From the NCBI GenBank assembly GCA_028287765.1, contig JAQBPA010000072.1:1-39484 (forward strand): DNA of 39,484 nt, given 5' to 3'. The notes under the pieces are model-generated. The model searched no databases. It was given only the letters and a program-made list of their open reading frames with translations, and was not told the origin of the DNA. Made by a program: the position numbers and the translations under genes. This DNA is from Bacteriovoracaceae bacterium (GTDB lineage: Bacteria; Bdellovibrionota; UBA2394). The first letter of the stretch is position 1; every line of letters begins with the position of its first letter. Of this stretch, positions 27,552-36,152 are shown one piece after another.

Positions 27552-28625
27552 ATGTCTGATGCAAACTCCTTCATTTTTAAAGCGGGCGATCTTGCGAGAA
27601 GAAATCGCGCCTATACTTTTGATGATGTTCTTTTAGTTCCGTGCCGCTCGGCAGTTCAAAGTCGATTTGATGTCAATTTAGAAACTCAGTTTACAAAACG
27701 ATACCGACTAAAACTTCCATTTGTGGCGGCGAATATGGATACCGTTTCGGAGCGTGAAATGTGTATTTCGCTGAACGAGATCGGTGCTACGGCGATCCTT
27801 CATCGCTTCATGACCACTGATGAACAAGTGGAACAGGTAAAAAGAATTGCTGAAAAAATTCAGAGTGGCTTTGGAACAGTTTCTGCTTCGGTTGGAGTGA
27901 ACCAAGACTCAAAAGAGAGAGCTAAAGCCTTGGTCGAAGCGGGCGTTCAAATTTTGACCGTCGATATTGCGCATGGACATTCTGAATCGATGATTGAAAT
28001 GGTCGGCTATTTAAAAAAGAAATTTCCCATGATCGATGTGATCGCAGGAAATATTGCGACCGCAAAGGCGGCTGAAGATTTAATCAAGGCCGGCGCCGAT
28101 GCGATTAAAGTTGGCATTGGTCCAGGAAGCATGTGCACCACTCGAATGATTACTGGAGTGGGGATGCCGCAGCTCTCTGCCATCGCAAGCTGTGCTGAAG
28201 TCGGACGAAAAGCCGGCGTTCCCGTGATTGCGGACGGCGGCATACGAACGAGCGGCGATGCAATGAAGGCTTTAGCCGCCGGAGCTTCGACCGTCATGCT
28301 TGGATTCGTTCTTTCGGGCTGTCTTGAAACTCCGGGTGAATTGGTAAATGGAAAAAAAGTTTATCGCGGGATGGCGTCGCGAATGGCGCAAACGGATTGG
28401 CGCGGTGGGCAGCTTCCAGAAGGCATGGCTCCTGAAGGCGAAAGTTCTTACGTCAATTGTAAGGGACCCGCGAAAGAAATTATTCACGAGTTCGCTGGGG
28501 GCGTTCGAAGCGGGATGAGTTATCTCAATTCCAAACGCCTGAGTGACCTGGAAGAGTTTGCTTACTTTGTCGAAGTGAGCCCGAATACACTCCGTGAAAA
28601 TATGGCGCACGGACTTTTGAGGTAG
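27552..28625 (+). CDS. IMP dehydrogenase/GMP reductase family enzyme lacking CBS domains
   Basis: YTFDDVLLVPCRS, AANMDTVSE, KVGIGPGSMCTTRMITGVGMPQLSAI, VIADGGIRTSGDAMKALAAGA; 357 aa. Confidence 0.9.
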   Translation: MSDANSFIFKAGDLARRNRAYTFDDVLLVPCRSAVQSRFDVNLETQFTKRYRLKLPFVAANMDTVSEREMCISLNEIGATAILHRFMTTDEQVEQVKRIAEKIQSGFGTVSASVGVNQDSKERAKALVEAGVQILTVDIAHGHSESMIEMVGYLKKKFPMIDVIAGNIATAKAAEDLIKAGADAIKVGIGPGSMCTTRMITGVGMPQLSAIASCAEVGRKAGVPVIADGGIRTSGDAMKALAAGASTVMLGFVLSGCLETPGELVNGKKVYRGMASRMAQTDWRGGQLPEGMAPEGESSYVNCKGPAKEIIHEFAGGVRSGMSYLNSKRLSDLEEFAYFVEVSPNTLRENMAHGLLR

Positions 28626-28647
28626 GATCTGATTCCGGGTTTGGTCG

Positions 28648-29163
28648 TCAGTTCCGGCATGTCAACGTTTTATAGATCTCCGTAAATAGGGCGCTATCTG
28701 TGAGCTCTTCCCAAATTTCTTGAGCTTCGCCTGCAAGTAGATCGGGACCGATGAGGACGACAGACGATCCGATTGGTGCTGTAATTCTTTCGGACGCTAC
28801 GTATTTTTTGAATCCGAAGAATTTACAAGCATTTTCACTCTTATCAGAAAGTCCGGAGGGATTAGAATGTGCCCAGGCGGAGGATCGGTCATAAACTCTA
28901 ATTTGGTATGTGGATTCACCTCTTTTTATCGTTGGAGAGATAAGACTATAGGTTCCGTCTGAGTTTGAAACGATCTTCACATCCGTGAAGCGCTGCTTCA
29001 AAAGTTTTTGGTGCGCACTGAAGATCTCTTGAGGAGCCACTTCGAATTTTTCACCGTTGATGGATGTCACGATCACGGGATTGTCGGATACGGCGAAGGA
29101 ATTTTTTACTACGATGAAATTAGTTAAACAAAACGCAATGCTACCAAGGATCAACGACTTCAT
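28648..29163 (-). CDS. Hypothetical exported protein
   Basis: N-terminal signal peptide (LILGSIAFCLTNFIVVKNSFA); 171 aa. Confidence 0.6.
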   Translation of the reverse strand: MKSLILGSIAFCLTNFIVVKNSFAVSDNPVIVTSINGEKFEVAPQEIFSAHQKLLKQRFTDVKIVSNSDGTYSLISPTIKRGESTYQIRVYDRSSAWAHSNPSGLSDKSENACKFFGFKKYVASERITAPIGSSVVLIGPDLLAGEAQEIWEELTDSALFTEIYKTLTCRN

Positions 29164-29281
29164 AATTTATTTTCTCCCAATTTTACAAATTCATTTAATA
29201 CTTGGGGCATCGTAGTTGCGTGGGAGCCGAATTGTCAAACGGGGGAAAATGAGGGGCGTTCGGGAGTTTTGTAATCGATTT

Positions 29282-29326
29282 GCGCGATTCGAACGCGCTT
29301 GTCTCTGGATCCTGCATCCGCAGGAT
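29282..29326 (-). repeat. tRNA T-arm-like remnant plus hairpin ATCCTGC-ATCC-GCAGGAT
   Basis: GCGCG-ATTCGAA-CGCGC at 29282-29298 shares GCGATTCGAACGC orientation and sequence with the tRNA-Arg T arm; perfect 7-bp hairpin at 29309-29326. Confidence 0.55.
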
Positions 29327-29440
29327 TATTTTTTAAGGATAGCTTCCCGAGAATGGCGACCGTGCTTGTTGGCATTGGTGGCTCATTTTCAGATGGTGTT
29401 GATTAGCAGCAATGCACCCTATTCGGGCACATCGCTTTGT

Positions 29441-29467
29441 CTCGCTCAGGACCTACGGTCGGGCGAG
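29441..29467. repeat. Compound hairpin CTCGCTC-AG-GACC-TAC-GGTC-GGGCGAG
   Basis: Read directly: 7-bp outer stem (one G.T), AG bulge, 4-bp inner stem; 3' side of tRNA-Arg. Confidence 0.7.
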
Positions 29468-29519
29468 TCCGTGCGTTCTATAATTTACGAATTTTCCATT
29501 AACCCTCGGGGAGAAAATT

Positions 29520-29593
29520 TGCGGCCTGAGCGATTCGAACGCCCGACCCTCTGGTTCGAAGCCAGATGCTCTATCCAGCTGAGCTAAGGCCGC
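29520..29593 (-). tRNA. tRNA-Arg(TCG), CCA not encoded
   Basis: GCGGCCT/AGGCCGC acceptor, TCTGG-CTTCGAA-CCAGA anticodon arm, GGGCG-TTCGAAT-CGCTC T arm; the 3' end reads A-AAT rather than ACCA. Confidence 0.95.
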
Positions 29594-29774
29594 ATATCTA
29601 AAAGACGTACCTAATAAATTGCAAATTCGCATTTCATTTCTTTGCTTACAATTAAGCGGCTCAGATGGATAGAGCGATGCTCTCTGTTTATTGGCCAACC
29701 TTCGGTTGGACAGCTGAGTGGACTTGCCAGTTTCAGGCGGCGTTTGGTGACATTTTTGTGAGGCTTCTATAACT

Positions 29775-30191
29775 CTACGCCTTCGACGGCTTAGAACTTG
29801 TCGACGGGAAGGGGGTTTCTTCTATTTTTTTTCGGTTCTTGAATCCTGTGTCGTAGGAGTGGAAATATTCGACTCGTCTTTCGGGGTAGGACCAGCAGAG
29901 GTAGCCGTCGCCGGTGTCGAAATCTACTAACCAGAGACCTTTTGCGACGGCGCCTAGTCTGTGGATGCGGTCGACCCATTTTTCGATTGCTGAATCGAAT
30001 TCTTTTACCATTTTTTGGAAGTCTCTCGAATTGGCAGGTAAATCATCCATTTTCATCGAAAGAGTGGCCGTCTTTCCCACGGCTTCTGATGTGTATTTTA
30101 GGATAAGCGGAAGGATCAAATTTGCTGTTTTGACGGAGTGCGTCGAAGGAGGTGCTTCCTTCTCAGAAAAGATATTATAAATTCTGCCCAT
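29775..30191 (-). CDS. DUF2203 family protein
   Basis: TANLILPLILKYTSEA..., WVDRIHRLGAVAKGLWLVDFDTGDGYLCWSYPERRVEYFHSYDTGFKNRKKI. Confidence 0.7.
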   Translation of the reverse strand: MGRIYNIFSEKEAPPSTHSVKTANLILPLILKYTSEAVGKTATLSMKMDDLPANSRDFQKMVKEFDSAIEKWVDRIHRLGAVAKGLWLVDFDTGDGYLCWSYPERRVEYFHSYDTGFKNRKKIEETPFPSTSSKPSKA

Positions 30192-30215
30192 ATGAGTTAG
30201 TTATCATAATTACCT

Positions 30216-31058
30216 ATGAAATCAAAAACTCATACTAACGATAGTCAGAACTCAAAGCCTTTGGTGAACGACGATGCTACAGCACGAAGGCTTCGAACAA
30301 CTATTCTCAAAATGATTCATGCTGGAAAAAGCGGACATCCTGGCGGAAGTTTTTCGTGTCTCGATATCATCATGACTCTTTTCGCGGATGTGCTGAATTT
30401 TAATCCCGAGAATCCGGAGTGGGAGAAGCGCGATCGATTTATTCTTTCGAAAGGTCACGGCGTTCCCGCGCTCTATGCAGTACTTTCTGAGTGCGGCTAT
30501 TTTCCTTCTGACTGGTTGATGACGTTGAGGCATTTCGGATCTCCTCTTCAAGGTCATCCCGATCGTGCGCGAATGTTTGTGATGGAAGCAGCGACGGGAT
30601 CACTTGGTCAAGGGCTCTCGATTGCTCAGGGAATGGCGATGGCCGGAAAAATGGATAAATCTGATCACCGAGTTTTTTGTTTAATCGGCGATGGCGAAAC
30701 ACAAGAAGGCCAAGTTTGGGAAGCGGCCATGAGTGCTCCAAAATTTCAGCTCGATAATCTCACCGTGATTACCGATTACAATCACGGACAAATTGACGGA
30801 AGAACAGAAGAGGTTATGAATTTAAATCCTCTCATCGATAAGTGGCGCGCTTTCAATTGGAATGTGCTCGAAGTGGACGGACACGACCGTGAAGCTCTTA
30901 AAAAAATTCTTCCCCAAAAAACGAAAGAAAAGCCAACGATGGTGATCGCCCATACCGTAAAAGGAAAAGGCGTTAGCTTTATGGAAGGCGTGATCGATTG
31001 GCACGGGGTCGCTCCGAATGATGAACAACTTGCAAAGGCCATAAAGGAGCTCGCATGA
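30216..31058 (+). CDS. Transketolase N-terminal subunit
   Basis: KMIHAGKSGHPGGSFSCLDIIMTLF, FILSKGHGVPALYAVL, GSLGQGLSIAQGMA, IGDGETQEGQVWEAAM. Confidence 0.95.
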   Translation: MKSKTHTNDSQNSKPLVNDDATARRLRTTILKMIHAGKSGHPGGSFSCLDIIMTLFADVLNFNPENPEWEKRDRFILSKGHGVPALYAVLSECGYFPSDWLMTLRHFGSPLQGHPDRARMFVMEAATGSLGQGLSIAQGMAMAGKMDKSDHRVFCLIGDGETQEGQVWEAAMSAPKFQLDNLTVITDYNHGQIDGRTEEVMNLNPLIDKWRAFNWNVLEVDGHDREALKKILPQKTKEKPTMVIAHTVKGKGVSFMEGVIDWHGVAPNDEQLAKAIKELA

Positions 31059-31975
31059 AAGCAACCCGAGATAGTTTTGGAGAAGAGCTTGCCGTATTAG
31101 GAGAAAAAAATCCTGAGATCGTTGTGCTCGATGCTGATCTGAGTAAATCAACAAAGAGTAACGGCTTTGCAAAAAAATTTCCGAATCGTTTTTTTGAAAT
31201 GGGAATTGCTGAGGCCAATATGATTGGAACAGCCGCTGGTCTCGCACTCTCTGGAAAAACTTCGTTTGCTTGTAGCTTCGGATGTTTTTTAACCGGCCGC
31301 TATGATCAGATTCGAATGTCGGTTTCTTATAATCGAGCCAATGTAAAACTGATTGTCACCCACTCCGGCGTTGCAATCGGAGAAGACGGCCATTCACAGA
31401 TGGGACTAGAAGACGTGGCACTTCTCAGATCACTCCCTGAATTCGAAATTTTTCAGCCGGCCGACGATCAAGAAACTCGCGCCATAATTCGCTACGTCGT
31501 CAAAAATAACGGGCCTTGCTATATCCGACTCACTCGTCAAAAAGTTCCAGATATTTATAAAACGCCTTTCGAATTCGTTCCAGGCAAATGGTCTGAGCTT
31601 CACAAAGGAAAAGGCATTGCTCTCATTGCGACGGGAGGTCTCGTCGGAGCCTGCGTCGAAGCAAATGAGAAAACTGGAAAAAAGCTCACGGTCGTGAACG
31701 CTGCGAGCTTAAAGCCAATCGATGAAAAATTAATTGAACAGCTTGCGAACAGCCACGAATGGATCGTGACCGCCGAAGATCATTATACAACCGGCGGACT
31801 GGGCTCTGCAGTCGCAGAAGTTTTGGCTTCGATCGGATCGAAGGCAAAACTTTACCGCATCGGCGTAGAAACCTTTGGAGAATCTGGATCTCCGGAAGAT
31901 GTCATCCATCATTTTCAACTCGATTCTGAAGGTGTGCTCGCAAGACTTCAGAAAAACGTTGGACTAAAAATTTAG
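31055..31975 (+). CDS. Transketolase C-terminal subunit
   Basis: VVLDADLSKSTKSNGFAKKFPNRFFEMGIAEANMIGTAAGLA; ATGA overlap with N-terminal subunit. Confidence 0.95.
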   Translation: MKATRDSFGEELAVLGEKNPEIVVLDADLSKSTKSNGFAKKFPNRFFEMGIAEANMIGTAAGLALSGKTSFACSFGCFLTGRYDQIRMSVSYNRANVKLIVTHSGVAIGEDGHSQMGLEDVALLRSLPEFEIFQPADDQETRAIIRYVVKNNGPCYIRLTRQKVPDIYKTPFEFVPGKWSELHKGKGIALIATGGLVGACVEANEKTGKKLTVVNAASLKPIDEKLIEQLANSHEWIVTAEDHYTTGGLGSAVAEVLASIGSKAKLYRIGVETFGESGSPEDVIHHFQLDSEGVLARLQKNVGLKI

Positions 31976-32008
31976 ATCTCAAATTTTACTTAAAGTGGGC
32001 GGCATGCG

Positions 32009-32488
32009 ATGGGTCAAATAATTCAAATTAAAGCCGACCTGCCGAAGCCTCTTTTCTATCGAGAGCTCGAAAAGCAATTGAGAGTAGTTCTTGGTGACGA
32101 ATCCAATCGCATTTCGAGGATGGCTACGGTCGCTTCTGTTCTCGGTGAGACAAAAAAATTTTTGTGGGCTGGTTTTTATTTAGTTGAAGGAGATGAGCTT
32201 GTGCTGGGGCCGTTTTCTGGACCCCTTGCATGCTTTCGCATCAAGAAAGGGCGTGGTGTTTGCGGAACAGCGTGGGCAACCGAAAAAGCGATTTTAGTTC
32301 CAAATGTTCACGACTTCCCAGGACATATTGCATGCTCATCGCTTTCGAATTCTGAAATTGTGATTCCGATTCGTGATCGAAACAAAAAAAAGATTATCGG
32401 CGTTCTCGATATCGATCATGTCGATGTGAATGGGCTCGATGAAGACGATCTTCAAGGCTTCAAAAATATCGCAGATTTGATCGGGTAA
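32009..32488 (+). CDS. msrC: GAF-domain protein, free methionine-(R)-sulfoxide reductase-like
   Basis: WAGFYLVEGDELVLGPFSGPLACFRIKKGRGVCGTAWATEKAILVPNVHDFPGHIACSSLSNSEIVIPI. Confidence 0.85.
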   Translation: MGQIIQIKADLPKPLFYRELEKQLRVVLGDESNRISRMATVASVLGETKKFLWAGFYLVEGDELVLGPFSGPLACFRIKKGRGVCGTAWATEKAILVPNVHDFPGHIACSSLSNSEIVIPIRDRNKKKIIGVLDIDHVDVNGLDEDDLQGFKNIADLIG

Positions 32489-32503
32489 TATCTGATCTAA
32501 GAA

Positions 32504-33556
32504 TTAACTTAATTTTAAAGTTAAAATAGTTTTCAATACTCTCTTTAATTTCTCATACGACGTAAGTCGTTTTGGATTTCCAAATCTCCAATATTTGATA
32601 GCGCCTTCGATATATATGGCCGCCATTAATTCTGCAGGTAAGCATTTGAAGGAATACGGTTCTGCTTCATTTCTAAATTCCATGGCTCGCTTAAAAAGCT
32701 CTTCTCGAATTTCATCTTTGCACATCTCCATTTTGCGGCCGGATAAAAATTCTTCGGGTACATAGGTGCGCTGATTTGCGGCGTCTTCATCAAGATCCCG
32801 CATTATATTTAAATATTGCAGGCACTTTCCCATGGGGAGTGAATACGGTGCAGCCTTGGGACCGTCAGCGCCGAGAATCGAGAGCACGGCTTCTCCGACG
32901 CAGCATGCAACCCCGTAAACGTAGCGATTGAGTTCATTCCATGTTTGAATATTTAATGTCTCCGTTAAATCCATTCGAACGCCGTCAATAATCCCGAGGA
33001 GTGAGGAATTCGAAATATGTAAGTCTCTCTTTTCGTCTAGAAATCGGTCCCAATACGGGTGGCCATTTTTTTGGCCGTCCTTCACCCAAGAAGCGAGTCG
33101 ATCGAGAAGTTCACTTCGCCTCGCGATGCTTAAGCCCTCCTGGTCAGAAATATCGTCGGCGAGTCGGCAGAATGCATAAAAATCAGTGAGCGCTTGCCGA
33201 CGCATTCTAGAGATGACAAAAAGAAAGGTAATTTGAAAATGACTTTTACCTTGGGCGTAAATAGTCGGATCAAAAGTTGTTGAGAAAGGATTCCATGAAT
33301 CAGAAAGAATTGGTGAACTCTGTTTCTCGCTCTTTTGCTTTGAGTTTACTGACGCTTCCAAAATCGGAGCGAGCGGCGGTTGCGCAGACTTATTTAGTGG
33401 CGCGTTATGCGGATACTCTCGTGGACTCTGGCTCTTGGTCATCAGAGGAACGTGTATCTCACCTGGCGAGTTGGGAAAATGCAATTCTTCTGAAAAATGA
33501 AAATCTCTGGAAATTAAAGGGTTCTTTGGGAAAATTTCCCGAAAAGGACGCGGCAT
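32504..33556 (-). CDS. Squalene/phytoene synthase family protein (HpnC/HpnD/CrtB-like); 5' end uncertain, overlaps the divergent paralogue
   Basis: FYAFCRLADDISD and YLNIMRDLDEDAANQRTYVPEEFL aspartate-rich motifs. Confidence 0.85.
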   Translation of the reverse strand: MPRPFREIFPKNPLISRDFHFSEELHFPNSPGEIHVPLMTKSQSPREYPHNAPLNKSAQPPLAPILEASVNSKQKSEKQSSPILSDSWNPFSTTFDPTIYAQGKSHFQITFLFVISRMRRQALTDFYAFCRLADDISDQEGLSIARRSELLDRLASWVKDGQKNGHPYWDRFLDEKRDLHISNSSLLGIIDGVRMDLTETLNIQTWNELNRYVYGVACCVGEAVLSILGADGPKAAPYSLPMGKCLQYLNIMRDLDEDAANQRTYVPEEFLSGRKMEMCKDEIREELFKRAMEFRNEAEPYSFKCLPAELMAAIYIEGAIKYWRFGNPKRLTSYEKLKRVLKTILTLKLS

Positions 33557-34239
33557 TTTTAGTTGAAGGGACGAATATTTTAAAATTCTTTAATAAACTT
33601 CCAGGAACACAAAATCAGTTCGGTTGTGAGGTCGTTAAAACTCTTATTCACGGAATGAAATGGGATTTAAGTACCTTTGCTGCTGCATCCAAATCCAACC
33701 CGACGTATGGAGTAAAAGAGCCCCAGGCGTTTGATAATTACTGTTATCTCATCGCCGGTTGTGTCGGAAGATATTGGGTAGAAATTTTTCGTCTTCCTCA
33801 AAATCTGGAGCTCCTGGCGGTGTCTTACGGAAAAGGTCTGCAGCGGATTAACATTTTAAGAGATGTAAAAGAAGATTGGATGAGAGGCCGAGTTTATTTG
33901 CCAAAAACTTTACTCGATTCGTTTGATCTTTCTGAGGGCGAGCCGTGGAAGAAGAATCGTTGGAACGAATTTTGCAAACAGTACATTCAGGAAACCAAAG
34001 CACTTTTGATTTATGGTGCTCACTTTTGCGATTCGATTCCCAAAGTTTCAATGCGTCTTAGGTTTGCTTCTATGATGCCGCTCATGATCGGTTTTGAAAC
34101 TTTGCGAAAGCTTGAGAAGGCGAGATCTTGGGAAGAGCCGACCAAGATCTCTCGACGGGAAGTAAAAAGATTAGCTATGGTTGCAGTGCTCAAAGTAATC
34201 TTTGGAAGGGGCATTACCTCGTGGACAAGGAGATTTTAA
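33295..34239 (+). CDS. Squalene/phytoene synthase family protein (farnesyl-diphosphate farnesyltransferase-like)
   Basis: SRSFALSLLTLP, ARYADTLVDS, KGLQRINILRDVKEDWMRGRVYLPKTLL. Confidence 0.87.
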   Translation: MNQKELVNSVSRSFALSLLTLPKSERAAVAQTYLVARYADTLVDSGSWSSEERVSHLASWENAILLKNENLWKLKGSLGKFPEKDAAFLVEGTNILKFFNKLPGTQNQFGCEVVKTLIHGMKWDLSTFAAASKSNPTYGVKEPQAFDNYCYLIAGCVGRYWVEIFRLPQNLELLAVSYGKGLQRINILRDVKEDWMRGRVYLPKTLLDSFDLSEGEPWKKNRWNEFCKQYIQETKALLIYGAHFCDSIPKVSMRLRFASMMPLMIGFETLRKLEKARSWEEPTKISRREVKRLAMVAVLKVIFGRGITSWTRRF

Positions 34240-34240
34240 A

Positions 34241-34783
34241 ATGAAGATCTACACAAAAACAGGAGACGACGGAACGACAGGTCTGTTTTCTGGAAAGCGA
34301 GTTTCGAAGAGTTCTTCTTATATTGAAGCCTACGGAAATGTGGACGAGTTGAATTCATGGATTGGTTATTGTTTGAGCGGTTGTAAAGACAAAGAATTTC
34401 AGAAAGATCTTCTCCTCATTCAACACGATCTTCATACGGTGTGCGCGGATCTTGCGACACCGATAGATTCTAACGGAAAAATTTCTAGAGTGGGGCCCAA
34501 TCGTGCGACTCATTTAGAAAAATTGATCGATAAGTTTGAAATAGAATTGAGTCCACTTACCCGATTTATTTTGGCTGGCGGTACAGCTCTCTCGTCGCAA
34601 TTGCATATTGCGCGAACGGTTTGCAGAAGAGCAGAGCGATCTGTTTATCGTCATTCGGAGCAAGAAAAAGTAAATCATGAAGTGATTGTTTATTTGAATC
34701 GTCTTTCAGATTTACTTTTTGTCATGGCGAGAGTCGCGAACCATCGTGCCGGTGTTCAGGATGTTTTTTGGGATCAGGCCTAG
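34241..34783 (+). CDS. Cob(I)alamin adenosyltransferase, PduO type
   Basis: MKIYTKTGDDGTTGLFSGKRVSKSSSYIEAYGNVDELNSWIG; TVCRRAERSVYR; VYLNRLSDLLFVMAR. Confidence 0.92.
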   Translation: MKIYTKTGDDGTTGLFSGKRVSKSSSYIEAYGNVDELNSWIGYCLSGCKDKEFQKDLLLIQHDLHTVCADLATPIDSNGKISRVGPNRATHLEKLIDKFEIELSPLTRFILAGGTALSSQLHIARTVCRRAERSVYRHSEQEKVNHEVIVYLNRLSDLLFVMARVANHRAGVQDVFWDQA

Positions 34784-34790
34784 AAATCTT

Positions 34791-35555
34791 TTATTTCAAT
34801 TCTCGAAGGATATGACTGCAGCGATATTTCTCAAGTTGTGCTTCAGCCAGGGCAGGCGAGAAATTTTTTAATCGTTCTTCACTTCCTAAGTATTTAAAAC
34901 ACTGATTTTTAATTCCAACGGAATCGAGCGCATCTCGGACACTGAGGGTATGTTTCCAAAGGTCATCGACAAAAATGATCTGACCGGGCTTAAATTTTTG
35001 ATCGGATAAAAATTTTACAAGGACTTCGCCCTTACTCTCATTTCCTGCAAAGAGAATCCCACCTCTCAGGCCGACAGCCTCATTTAAATGATGATTCCAG
35101 GCATTTTGCGTTCTCAAAAAAGGCTTCCATTTTAATTTAGCTTTTCGAAGTTGCTGTTCGGTTCTCTCCGATATCCAGAGAGCACGCGCTGTAAGGCCTA
35201 AAATTCTGTACGCTTTTTTTTCGACCTTTTTTAAAAGGCGAGGAGCTTCGGGTTCAATCGGATTGACGTCGATATCAAATTGGAGCCGACTCCAAACATG
35301 ATTGAGAAGATTGAGTGCACTTTTTTTATCATAGCCTTCAGCGATAAGTTTCTTTGAAAGATATTTATACCAAGGTGAATGACCAAAATCTTCAACCGGC
35401 TCGATCAGCGTTTCATCTAAATCGGAAACGATGAGCGTTTGAGAGTCGATCGAATGAAACGCATCTTCCAATCGATAGATCTCCGTCACGTCGACCGCGT
35501 ATAAGGAATTTGAAAAAAAGAAAACGGAGATAAATATTTTTTCGAGATGAGACAT
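34791..35555 (-). CDS. Exported HAD-like protein (DUF2608 type)
   Basis: Signal peptide, LIVSDLDETLIEP motif, GQIIFVDDLWKHTLSVRDAL. Confidence 0.78.
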   Translation of the reverse strand: MSHLEKIFISVFFFSNSLYAVDVTEIYRLEDAFHSIDSQTLIVSDLDETLIEPVEDFGHSPWYKYLSKKLIAEGYDKKSALNLLNHVWSRLQFDIDVNPIEPEAPRLLKKVEKKAYRILGLTARALWISERTEQQLRKAKLKWKPFLRTQNAWNHHLNEAVGLRGGILFAGNESKGEVLVKFLSDQKFKPGQIIFVDDLWKHTLSVRDALDSVGIKNQCFKYLGSEERLKNFSPALAEAQLEKYRCSHILRELK

Positions 35556-35598
35556 TTCTTTCCTTTCGCCAGTATGATCTGGATCAAGTGATAGGGTC

Positions 35599-35635
35599 GC
35601 TCGACATTCGAGCCTCTCAGCCGCCGCTCGCGGCT
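35599..35635. repeat. Tandem hairpins GCTCGA-CAT-TCGAGC (35599-35613) and AGCCGC-CGCTC-GCGGCT (35619-35635)
   Basis: Read directly in the gap between two minus-strand genes; no T-tract. Confidence 0.75.
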
Positions 35636-35652
35636 CCCCTAAGAAAGTAATT

Positions 35653-36102
35653 TTAGTTTTTAATTTTTTGCCAACTTAGGCGGACAATTCCCGCTTTTCC
35701 TTTTCCGGTAAGTGTAATTTTATTTCCATTTCGGCTCACTTCTCGTTCTAAATCTTTTCCAATCCAGTCAAGTTTTGAAGAATTTAAAACATGGTGAATA
35801 ACTTTATTTTCTTTGGTGGAGTACTGGCCAGAATAAAAAACCATTTCATCTGGATCATCGCTTCTCTCAGAGGAACTGCCCGCTTTCATACAATTGATTC
35901 CAACAGCCATTGTACTCTCGCGAGTGTAAGTGATCATTCCGTCGGGAGAAGAGCAACGTGGTTTCCAATTTCCTTTGTCGTCCTGTTTTTCGTACGTGAG
36001 AAGCTCCCAACTTCCGATCATGTCCTTTTGAGAAAGTGCGTAACTTTTGGCACTAATAAAAAATATAAAAAGCGCGGGAATAAAAACGATTAATTTTTTC
36101 AT
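35653..36102 (-). CDS. Exported lipocalin-like domain protein (ORF extends to 36144)
   Basis: MKKLIVFIPALFIFFISAKSYA signal; MIGSWELLTYEKQDDKGNWKPRCSSPDGMITYTRESTMAVGI. Confidence 0.7.
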   Translation of the reverse strand: MKKLIVFIPALFIFFISAKSYALSQKDMIGSWELLTYEKQDDKGNWKPRCSSPDGMITYTRESTMAVGINCMKAGSSSERSDDPDEMVFYSGQYSTKENKVIHHVLNSSKLDWIGKDLEREVSRNGNKITLTGKGKAGIVRLSWQKIKN

Positions 36103-36152
36103 ATCTACGACGCTGCCAAGGGTTTTAATTGGCGGCAAGGTCATTTATTCTG

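Noticed and set aside
29216-29587. Plus-strand 123-aa ORF
   Set aside because: It runs through hairpins and the antisense of tRNA-Arg with no recognisable protein features.
29453-29698. Minus-strand ORF with AALAQLDRASGFEPEGRAFESLRPQ
   Set aside because: It is translation through tRNA-Arg; spurious.
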